The translations under genes and the position numbers were made by a program. A stretch of DNA of 29,305 nucleotides from positions 358,256 through 387,560 of the forward strand of contig MNCI01009664.1 in NCBI GenBank assembly GCA_015680685.1, given 5' to 3'. Positions 10,290 through 19,138 of this stretch are shown one piece after another; position 1 is the stretch's first letter; each line of letters opens with the position of its first letter. This stretch comes from Gnetum montanum (taxonomy: Eukaryota; Streptophyta; Gnetopsida; Gnetales; Gnetaceae). The notes under the pieces are model-generated. The model did no database searches, was not told the DNA's origin, and was given only the letters and a program-made list of their open reading frames with translations.

Positions 10290-11149
10290 TGATGAGTGGC
10301 AAGGTACCCCTATGCCCAACCATACGAATCACAAAGCTTTCATGCACAATCCGGTCACATTTCGTGGACTTTAAAGTTTCCAGTGCACTAGTCTTCTAAG
10401 AAGTGAATCTTGCCCTAAGGTCGTTCGTTGTCTTCCCAATTACACTTGTGAAGCTCAAAGGTATGGTTAAGCGTAATCAAGGCATATGATTTTTATCATT
10501 TTATGTTTTAGGTCCTTTGGTGCTTGAAAAGAGAGATAAAGTAGTTTAATGACTAATTTGAATTAACTACCTGATCTCTAGCTAATCCTAACATAAGCAT
10601 CCAATCCCACCTTCTGTACGCATCTTGAACCCATGTATCCACTTCTGGGTTACCAAGTGCTATGCTACTAGGTGCACCAAGCAATAACACTACTAGGATT
10701 ACCAAGTGAATATGTGTTTACGCTTGAAGCGGTTGTACTTATGTATTGAATCTATTTAGCTCAATTGATTAAAGTCTACTTTAGCTTAATTGATTGAATA
10801 TTTAATAAAAACAATGAATGCATAAATAAAACATTTAAGTTATCCAAAATGCTACAAGGTTTATCAAGAAGCTCGTCTTTATTACCATACACACTAGTGT
10901 GGTTCAGGTACAAAAATGCTTGAATAAAGATCTATACACTCAATGACTCTTGTTGCGGGCACTTGGGAAAATATTCTAACTTTCAAATGGAAAAACTGCA
11001 AGAGCTTCACTACACTATGACTAACTGATGCCATAAATGTGGCTAGTAAGAGCATATTTATAAGCAAAAATAGACCTTGCATCGATGGGGCCGTGTCAAC
11101 GGGGCTGCGTTGACAAGGCCTTGTCAACGTAGCCAACTATGACTCATCA
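10290..11149 (-). repeat. 3' LTR of element D (860 bp)
   Basis: It is bounded by TGATGAG at 10290 and CTCATCA ending at 11149 on the plus strand, with the PPT TACCCCCATGACT directly beyond. It contains, in minus-strand order, a palindrome module (11129-11088), a TATA box (11063-11055), a TTTATTCAAG...GTACCTGAACCACAC block and AATAAAG. The R/U5 part is clearly similar to B and C, but the U3 palindrome is a different one. Confidence 0.9.
11055..11135 (-). promoter_or_regulatory. U3 promoter of element D: GTTGAC-type palindrome plus TATA box
   Basis: A perfect 22-base palindrome lies at 11108-11129 (half-site CGTTGACAAGG), embedded in GGCT/AGCC outer arms with one mismatch. A GTCAACGGGG copy and CATCGATGGGGCC lie between it and the TATA box TTATAAATA (minus strand, 11063-11055). 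The TTGAC core is the W-box core, a known plant WRKY target; whether WRKY factors act here is inference. Confidence 0.65.
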
Positions 11150-11162
11150 TACCCCCATGACT
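11150..11162 (-). other. Polypurine-tract-like site of element D
   Basis: The minus strand reads AGTCATGGGGGTA immediately before the 3' LTR. The identical sequence precedes the 3' LTRs of B (22388-22400) and C (28181-28169), marking it as the plus-strand priming site of the family, although it is short and not purely purine. Confidence 0.75.
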
Positions 11163-11384
11163 GAATGAAAACTCATTCTCAAGTTTCTTTAGAAAATTGG
11201 GAAGGTATGGGATTATTAACTAACTCTAGACTCAACAAACTGACTTGATAAAATTGAGAGCCTGAGTGTACGAATCAACACATTACAAAACTAGTGGTGT
11301 TCATGACACAAAATTGAACACCATGACATGACTCTACAAAATTGGACAACATGTCCTTTGATGGTGTGAAGTCATTTGGGAAGA

Positions 11385-12911
11385 TTAAATAATCCTAGGT
11401 GGTGGAGGTACTTGAGTCTCTAAAGGACCTTCACTAGCTTTAAGCACATGTGGCGGCTAAGGTGGCTATGGCTATTCTGCTGCTACTGCAACTTCTAGCA
11501 GGAGGCAAAAAGCATCTAGTAATGCTTTCATTTTCTCCTCCTTACTCCTAGGATCATGCATCGTCCACGTAGCTTCGCTAATGTGGGTCAGAATGGGAAC
11601 ATTCCAAGGACAAGGAATCACTGAGAATAGCTCTTTTGCATTGATGAACCAAGTAGTAACTTATTTGCGCTCAATGTCAAACGCTCTGATTGCATCTTTC
11701 AGCTCCTGGTAATCATTCATTCTCTTGGCCAGGTTCTTGGTAGTTGATCGTTGATCCGTAAATCATGCCTTGAGAACTTTGAGTTTGGCATTCCTTATCT
11801 TAAGCTTTTGCTTGGTGTCCTTATGGTGCTTAAACTCGGCCTCATACAACAAGTACGAGTTGGCCACTTGTTTTTCCAATTCTAACCACGTCCGTCCATT
11901 AGTCAACATCACCAGGTTTGCATAGCGGAGATTGGTCAATTTCATGTATTCTGTCATTTCCTCAATCTATAACTCCTTCAAGTAGATCTTTGCTCTATTA
12001 TAAGCATCAATCCCATTAATGATGGGCAGCCACACTTCTCTTCCTTGTTGGAGTTGCTAGAGGGCTTCGTTTACTTTTGCCTTAGCCATTTAAATATGTT
12101 TCTCATTTACCTCCTTCTGCAAGCTAACCTAGTCTCTATAGTGATTCTTAACTCTTTCAAACTTTAGAGCCTCATTTTTCCAAGTGGTGATCTCAATGGC
12201 AAACTTCTGGTGTAAGGCTCAGACTTCCTTCATAAATAGATTTCGATTCTCTGTGGCCAATTTCCTCAACTTAGTATTTACCTTAGCGAGCTGCTCCTAC
12301 TATTGATGACTGAATTCTTGCATTTGTTGCTTCTGTGTATCAACATTGCATAGGCGATGATTTTCTACGATCAGTGATTCATTTTCCTGACACAACTAAA
12401 CCAAGTCCTTCTGAACTGAGTAGGTTTTTGCTTCTACTATAGATTAGTTAAAGATGGCCATCACTATTTCCTCCTCAGCTTGTTTTAGTCATTCCTAAAG
12501 CTATTGAAAAGCTTCATCTCTAGTTGTTGCTAGGCTGAGGAGTGTGGGATAAATAAAATAGGCACACAGTTTAGTAACTTACGTGGTTAAGCATTGGTTC
12601 TATGCTTAGGCCATTTTAAGTTGCCCTTCCAGGATGATGCACTTGCCCTTTGCTTCCAGCAGCTTCAACTAGGATGTAGTGATGTTGTCTAAAAAATCAA
12701 AGATATCTGGAATTGATTGCTTGGTTCCTACTAGTCGGTCTAGCAATTTTTCATGCTAGGATGCATTCAATCTTCCACTGACTATGTTTGCAAATGTCTG
12801 CACATCTTGAAATGCAAATACATCTGGTACAAACACTGTAGGTGCATTAAGTGCTTTAGTGATTCAATCAGTGATTGCTTCAATAGTGGTCTCTTGCCCT
12901 TGGCGTTGCAT
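11385..12911 (-). pseudogene. Extra gene-like cassette between integrase and 3' LTR of D: coiled-coil-rich frame with many stops
   Basis: A single minus-strand frame runs from an ATG at 12911 to a TAA at 11387-11385, about 508 codons. By my manual reading it carries about 23 internal stops (about 14 TAG, 5 TAA, 4 TGA) but needs no frameshift. The protein is rich in Glu, Lys, Leu, Asn and Gln with heptad-like spacing, e.g. KLRKLATENRNLF and LELEKQVANSYLLYEAE, and ends in a Pro-rich tail (PPHVLKAS, VPPPPRII). Most stops sit where Gln (CAG/CAA) or Arg (CGA) would fit. A TATA/palindrome module lies about 130 bases upstream. Athila-type elements carry an env-like ORF here, but no membrane segment is visible. 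I do not recognise the protein; it could be a captured host gene or an element-specific accessory protein. Confidence 0.6.
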
Positions 12912-13039
12912 CACCAATGGAGTGATTTGGACAAACAATTGAGAAGTTATGGGCTCTAGAAGGTTTTGGACCCTAAAAAACGGCAAAACTCCCCTTGTAC
13001 TATGAAGCAAATAACAAAAACTTTCAAAGTATGTGGTGG

Positions 13040-13124
13040 TATTTATAGGATTTTTCGCATGCGTCAAAGAGGCTTAGTTGACGGGGCCCCATCGATGAGG
13101 TCTACTACGTCGACTAGGCCTAGT
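13040..13124 (-). promoter_or_regulatory. Promoter-like module upstream of the D cassette
   Basis: TATAAATA on the minus strand (13047-13040) is preceded by a dense set of small palindromes: GGGGCCCC (13083-13090), ATCGAT (13091-13096), GTCGAC (13109-13114) and ACTAGGCCTAGT (13113-13124). The CATCGATGGGGCC...GTCAAC word resembles the U3 of D's LTR but in the opposite orientation relative to transcription. Confidence 0.45.
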
Positions 13125-14885
13125 GAATGCAACTGTTGACCACCATAGACTTCCATTGACTTTCGTTAAACTCCCAAAATACAAGGAGTTTTTGAGTGAA
13201 ATTGGGGTCAAATGGAAGCCCAAAAAGCCACGAACATGATGGAAATAGTAGAAGAGGTTATTGGAGTTCAAAAAAATTGAGAAAGTTGAGAAAATAGTCC
13301 AAAGAATGAATATTATGGGAGTCTAAGGAGCACTTTCTGAGATGTACAATGGAATATGTGAAAGATAGAATTGTAGCAATGTCTAAAGTAAGGAACTTAA
13401 CTAACCAAGCCAAAAGATATGCAAGTGGGTCCTTCCCATAGTAGGCACATGCCCTTTTTGCCCTTGTATAACCTCAACTAAGGAGTTTGTGGGCTCCATA
13501 GTTGATTAATAATCATGAAAAGTTAGGGACCAACTAGAAATAATCTATTTAAGAATTCCAACATGTCAAACTAAGGCATCGAGCATAACATAGGAACTGG
13601 TAGTGAGGTGAGTTATGGCATCATAGATGGATGACAGAGAAGGTGGGATGGAATCCCGAATTGAGGTCATAAGAAGTCCCTTGTGAAGTTTGTGTTTAAA
13701 ATGACCTACAAAGATCCATCCTTAGTCTAGACTAAAACTAGCTTCTTTCAATGACTTCACATCGCCACTCCAAGACCAATCCACCCCTTGAGACATGAGA
13801 GTGCTCCACTGTTCCACAAAGAGAAGAAAAGAAAAGTAGAAAGTGAGATGGGGCCTTAGTTAGAGGGGACCTTTAGGCATGGGTAAAATGTCTTTCTAGT
13901 CCCATAACTAGTGCTTGTAGCCCGTTTAGCTGTTTAAGGGGTGTGCTTTGAATTCTCATCATGTGTTTTTTTTAATCTTTTGATGGGAACCACACCATGC
14001 AAAGACTTTATTTGATTGCTCGTTAGTGGAACATGGAATGGTAAGTAGTCAATGAAAACACTCAAGCACCCAAGTAAGTAGAAGAGTATAAAGAGTATTA
14101 AGTCCCCTTGAAGTCACATCCTTTACAAGCCTTTGAATCCTTCCCAATTCCAAAAACTACCAAGGTCACTAATTTATTAAAATTTTCTCTAATAGAAGGG
14201 ACCTCAAACTTCCAAAACAAGGAAAACCATAGAGTCTGTGAATGAGTGGATGTTGTGGACTCATTGCTTGTTCCATGAAAAATAAACCATGTCAAAGTTA
14301 TTAGACATCAAAATTCAAAAATAGAAACTAGAAATTAACACTCACAACATTAAGCACAAACCATTATTAGTAAACAACAATAGTGACATTGTGTCTTGCG
14401 GTAATAAAGCACTTATATTAACAAAAATAATGAAAAGTGACACATAGAAACACAATAAAGTAAAATATACAAAAAATATAAAATGTTCAAGAAAGATAAA
14501 ACATACTAATGATGTTGTAAAATAAAAAATTGAGAAAACCAATAGGACCAAAAACCAAAGAAAAGGATAAAAATCAACAAAGTATAAAACAAATATGTGT
14601 AAAACAAAAAGTGAAAAATTGAGGATCCATATGGATGGTTAGCATGGATGGCCATCTCCTCCATGACTAAGATGGAAGGAGGAGATCTAGAAAATTGAAC
14701 ATGGTTGTCCATTCATTAAGGTGGTAGTCACATTGACTTGTCTTGGTTCTAGGAAAGGTTTCACTTGTTGGATGTTGATCAATTGCTTTTTATTTGGGTT
14801 CTCAGGCTTCTAGATTAACATGGCCCCAGAGGGAAAGGTTTGATCAATTATATAAGGTCCTTCACACAACGTTTGAAACTTTTTC
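13125..14885 (-). other. Conserved 3' non-coding region of element D
   Basis: No credible protein is encoded here. From about 13200 to 14690 the minus strand is recognisably similar to B 20480-21820, and part of it to the C segment 28860-29305. Shared landmarks are a GTCATGG(A/G)GGAGATGGCCA block, a T-rich segment with TTTTTGTTTTACA, a CATGGTGTGGTTC block and an AGGGCATG(T/A)GCCT...GGACCCACT block. Conservation between copies of a non-coding stretch suggests a packaging, RNA-structure or processing role. That is inference. Confidence 0.65.
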
Positions 14886-15940
14886 TTCTAGGGTATGTGT
14901 GTGGGGTTCCAGTAGAGAACCTTATCTCTTGGTTGAAATTTCACTTTCTGTGTTTTCAGGTCATGACATTGCTTGTTAAATGCCTTGTGCACCTCATTCA
15001 AAGATAGGGCCACTAATCCATTTTCATCTAACACATTCAAGTTGATCAATCTTTCTTTTTGTGCTAGACTTAGGTTAAGATTCAAATCATAGGCTATTAA
15101 GAGTGTACAGAGCTCAGATTGAATCAAGAGAGTTAGAAGTTTTCCCTACACTAGCTTGTAGGGGGAGTAGCCAATAAGAAGTTTCCATGTTGAGCGATAG
15201 GCCCAAAGGGAATCATTGAGTTTTTTGCTCCAATCTCTCCTATATTTGTTGATGGTCCTTGTTAAGATCTTTGTGATCTCCCTATTAGTCACCTTTGCTT
15301 GACCGTTGGCTTGGGGGTGATAGGGTGTTGTTAATTTATGTTCAATCCCCAAGCATTGCATAAGTTTTCAAAAGGTGGCACCTATAAAGTGAGTTCCATT
15401 GTTAGAAATTAGTGTACATGGCATCCCAAACCTATTGACAACATTTTGTTATATGAATTGAGTAGCAATAGATGATGTACAATTGGTAACAACTACTACT
15501 TCTACCCATTTTATGCAATAGTTGACTGCTACGATGATATATGCCTTTTCATTGGAGATGGGTGTGATGGGACCCATGAAGTCAATGCCCCATATGTTAG
15601 AGGGCTCTAGTGGTTGAATCCACTATTGAGGATCCTCCATTTGAGCGATCATCCTACCATCTCGATGATAACGCTCACAAGATTGAACAAATTGGTGGAC
15701 ATCCCTAAAGATTGTAGGCCAATAGTATCCTGCCATCAGGATTTTTATGATCATGCATCTCCCTGCATAGTAGCCTTCACAGGGGCCTTCGTGACCATCC
15801 TAGAGAATGCATAGTTGATCTGTATCAGAGACACACCAACAAACCAGCTCGTCAACACACACCTTGTATAGGCATCCATTGATTTCCATGAAGTATTTGG
15901 CCAGATGAAGAAATTGTTACTTATTTCTAAAGTCAAGATC
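14886..15940 (-). pseudogene. Integrase of element D (broken)
   Basis: The N-terminal zinc-binding part is recognisable (HEGPCEGYY..., then YYWPTIFRDVHQFVQSCERY). The catalytic core has WGIDFMGPI (first Asp, 15581-15583), LISNNGTHF and YHPQANGQAKVTNREI. The C-terminal part has VKFQPRDKVLYWNP. In the family, the last zinc Cys, the second catalytic Asp and the catalytic Glu are expected; here they read Tyr (15668-15670), Asn (15401-15403) and Lys (15293-15295), each explainable by one G-to-A change. Several stops are also present, for example after PYKLV and in NPTHIP. No chromodomain motif is visible after the core. It would have inserted element cDNA; this copy is dead. Confidence 0.8.
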
Positions 15941-16256
15941 TTATGGCATCTCCTGAGTAAGAAGATAGCTAAGGATGCCATTGTACCATGTTGGTTCTAT
16001 GGGCACTTGGTAATTTATTGCTCTTGGAAATAGGAGTTCATCTAGAAATTGATCAGAGAGCAAAATCTCCTCTTCTTTATTATCCCATCTTAGTCTAGAG
16101 AGGTGGTTAGTGATCATGTTCTTAGGTCCTTTTTGATCTACCATTGTGAGATCGAATTCCTGCAAGATTATGAGCTGCCATATTATATGGGGGCTCATTG
16201 TTGGCTTGTTCATTAGGATGTGAATGGCAGTGTGGTCTGTGTGCACAAATACCTTA
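15941..16256 (-). pseudogene. RNase H / connection of element D, C-terminal part
   Basis: The minus strand reads VFVHTDHTAIHILMNKP...LQEFDLTMVDQKG...NMITNHLSRLRW, the typical end of Ty3/gypsy RNase H leading to integrase. The frame is open for about 100 codons. Its upstream half lies at 23205-23480, separated by element B. The reading frame across the insertion site is KHYVLGYKV then FVHTDH. Confidence 0.85.
16252..16256. repeat. Target site duplication CCTTA, left copy
   Basis: CCTTA directly precedes TGATGAG of B's 5' LTR. The same five bases follow the 3' LTR at 23205-23209. Five bases is the usual size for Ty3/gypsy insertions. Confidence 0.9.
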
Positions 16257-16350
16257 TGATGAGCCGTGATATTGCATCAGCCACGATATCGTGTTGATCC
16301 CTGCGATATCGCGTACGCGATATCGCAGCCCATCGCCAGTTCTATAAATA
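16257..16350 (+). promoter_or_regulatory. U3 promoter of element B: GCGATATCGC palindrome array plus TATA box
   Basis: GCGATATCGC occurs at 16303-16312 and 16317-16326, joined by GTAC, so 16301-16328 is a perfect 28-base palindrome. Two decayed units (GTGATATTGC, ACGATATCGT) lie upstream. TATAAATA begins 15 bases after the palindrome. The 3' LTR carries the same array, partly better preserved upstream (22427-22436). Confidence 0.75.
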
Positions 16351-17060
16351 AGAGGTGACTTTCCCTTATTCACTCATATAGATCTAGACCCTTAGCCAAA
16401 CTATAGCAGTTTTACCATTCCAGAGTTAGAATAATTTCCATGTGCCCGCAGTAGGAGTCTCAAAGTGAACGGATCTTTATTCGAGCAAATTGTACCTGAG
16501 CACACATTTGTGTATGACAATAAAGACAAAATTTCTGATAAACCTTGTAGCATATGGACTAAGCTAAATAGGATTTAAATTATTTTTAAATTTTTAAATG
16601 CTTTACTAGATAATTAATCTCTCTCAACCCTTGACTCTCCTAGTTAAGTACATTCAGTATGATTGCTTCGAGCACATGTGTAACGCTTGGTAACCCAGTA
16701 ACAAGTAGCGTTTGGTAATCCCAGTAGTGTTGCACTGGTTCAGGGTGTGTGTAGCAAGTGGGAACAGATACTGATGTTAGAATAATTAGAACTTAGTTAG
16801 CGAATAGTTAGTCACTTAGTCTCTTCACCCTTCCCTACTAGCATAGGCGTTAAAAAGATAAAAGATATAAAAATCACATACCTCAAACTTACTTAACCAT
16901 ACAACCGTGACAATAAAAATAAGTTTGGGAGGACAACGATTGATTAACCTTAAGTGTTCCATTAGGATGCGTAAGCACTTAGTCCTTGGAGTTCGACCGG
17001 ATCATGCGTGAGATGCTTATATTCGTATGGTTGAGTGTGGGGGTACCTTGCCACTCATCA
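16257..17060 (+). repeat. 5' LTR of element B (804 bp)
   Basis: It starts TGATGAG and ends CTCATCA, a perfect 7-base inverted terminal repeat. It contains the palindrome array, TATAAATA (16343-16350), an ATCTTTATTCGAGCAAATTG block, AATAAA at 16519-16524, and the PBS directly after. It has exactly the same length as the 3' LTR. Confidence 0.95.
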
Positions 17061-17080
17061 TTGGCATCATTGCCTAGGAC
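17061..17080 (+). other. Primer binding site of element B (tRNA-Asp type)
   Basis: TGGCATCATTGCCTAGGA starts one base after the LTR. It is a decayed match to the tRNA-Asp primer complement, and is similar to the better preserved site of element A. Confidence 0.75.
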
Positions 17081-17197
17081 TTAGTTGTTTGTGCACTACG
17101 TAGAACATAGGGGATCATTTACATCATTAGGAAGCTTAAATGAACCCTTAGGGTTGATTAAAATAAAAATAACATAACGATAAATAGCACATCGAAA

Positions 17198-19138
17198 ATG
17201 TCTTCTTCTTCGAACAAAAGCACTTCACCGCCTAAGAACAACACTAGAGACAGTCAATGGCACAACACACATAACCAAGAACTGCCAGTTCTTCAAAAAT
17301 TCCATGTGGTATATATTCATCATGATGAGTATATACCCGAATTTATCTTTATTATCCATCAAGATGAGTAAGTGCGTTGGAGAGACTTGGAGGGTAACAT
17401 AGTGTTTCCTCCAGACCGAGCAATCCCCAACATGCTCCGTTGTGCCCTTGCACGAATAGGCATGTCACAGTTATATGAAGAATACATTGCATGCAAGCAC
17501 CAAGCAAGGGTCTACCATTCCACAGAAGCACAACATCAACGGGACTTGCAACAGGAGAGATCTTATACATCGTTGAAGGACAAAGAACCCCATAATGCTT
17601 CACCCGTCATAAGCGAAAATGAGGGTGGTGACCTTATTTCAATAAGTTCTCCACAAAATGATGTTCCCCCTCCTAACGATGGTGAGGAGGTGGTGTATCA
17701 GAACCTGCACTTTATGATTCACAACCCTAGTTCTGATCCCCACGAACACCAAGTGTTCAACGAGCGAACACGAACACATGATAAGGGCGAGCATTCTGAT
17801 CGTCATCATGATTGGGGATGAGATCATCGAAGAGAAGGTAGGAAACATCGTCATCGCGATGGTTCTCCTTCTTCTTCATCTTCATCATCACATTCACCCT
17901 CTCCTTCAGTATCAGGGTGTAATCATAAGGAACCTAACCGTGAGGATAAGGGTAAGCAAAGTGAGAAACCTCGACGAGAGAGTCGAGAGCGAGGACGAGG
18001 GCACTCTAGAGAATTAAGGCATGGAAGAAGGGAAGGTAGGGAACCATCTAGACATCATAGACGCTATGTAATAAATGACCACGAAGAACCCCTACTTGCA
18101 ACCCGAAGCATGTTAGACATTACGGAGGCTGTTAGAATACCCACAAGGCACCAAAAAGATAGTAGGATCAAGAGACTAGACATGAATAATATCCCACGAT
18201 TTAAGGGGGGATACAATGTTGATCCTCAAAATGATTTACAAGAATTTCACGATGCATGTGCCTTGTAGAACATCGAGAACAAGTGGAAAAAGCTAAAGTT
18301 GTTCCCAAAGACATTGGTAAAAGAAGCAGAAAGCTGGTACCAGTCCTTAGAACCGAAATCCATTCGAAGGTGGAGTACGATGCTAGAACTGTTTAACGAT
18401 AAATATCAAACGTACTCTTGGGTGTCCAACCTACAAAAGAAAATCCAAGGATGGAAGCAGGGAACTCATGAACCCTTGGATGCTGCCATGGGACGATACT
18501 ATGCACTGTTACATTGTTGCCTAGGCCATGGTTACTCGCAACAAGATTAACTACATCATCTTGTAGATGGACTTAGGCATGAAACCAGGAGAACCCTTGG
18601 AACATATGCCTAAGGGAGATTATTAGAGCTTAGGTCCCATCAAATTCATAGATTTTTGGAGAAAGTAACTAAGGAAGAAGGAAAGTTACGTAACAGAGAA
18701 AGCGCAGAAGAGTACAACCGCGATCCTTCCCTCTGAAAAAGGGGAGTGAGATTCTGTGAGGAGGAGGAAGAGTCACCACTTGAAGAGTTGGTGAATAGGA
18801 AAACCTTGCTACTCCAAAAATTAACAACAGAAGTGTCGAAAAAGGTAGATCAAATGTGGGACTCTTTATATAGTAGATTTGAAACCGTTCTAAAAATCAT
18901 AAAGGAGTCTAAGGAGAGAAGTAGTGACCATGATAAAAAGAAAATGAGGGATTTGGACCATGCACGTAACAAAGGTAAGGGTAAAATGACCATCACCGAA
19001 GAGGTTGTGGATTCTAATACAGACAATTATGGTAGATGTGAGATATGCCAGTATGACCATCCTAAGGGATGTTGCCCAATAATCTCACATCTACAAGAGT
19101 CTGGGGTGTATGCACTTAATAAACGACAAGCACCCTGA
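17198..19138 (+). pseudogene. gag: gag of element B (frame kept, several stops)
   Basis: The first ATG after the leader is at 17198. One frame continues to a TGA at 19136-19138, interrupted by stops near 17369, 17819, 18268, 18548, 18611 and 18734 but with no frameshift. In order: an N-terminal part with HHDEYIPEF, an acidic stretch, a Ser/Arg/Glu-rich basic stretch (about 17820-18065, e.g. SRERGRGHSRE), the capsid domain (about 18190-18660, FKGGYNVDPQ, LKLFPKTL, RRWSTMLELFNDKY, YYALLHCCLGHGY), and a C-terminal knuckle CEICQYDHPKGCC. Where element D still has CAA (Gln), two of B's stops are TAA, which indicates C-to-T decay. It would have coated particles and packaged RNA. Confidence 0.85.

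Noticed and set aside
11385-12911. A non-standard genetic code with TAG/TAA read as Gln
   Set aside because: TGA stops occur too, and the dioxygenase gene and A's gag follow the standard code. At two sites in gag, B has TAA where D has CAA, which shows mutation rather than reassignment.
13355-13465. A possible further LTR boundary inside D's tail
   Set aside because: The block matches the conserved 3' non-coding region of B and C, and there are no TGATGAG/CTCATCA ends or PBS nearby.
14342-14712. Two minus-strand frames with long hydrophobic runs, tempting as membrane segments of an env-like protein
   Set aside because: They are read from a T-rich tract that is shared with the non-coding 3' region of element B, where no frame is kept. 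The hydrophobicity comes from base composition.
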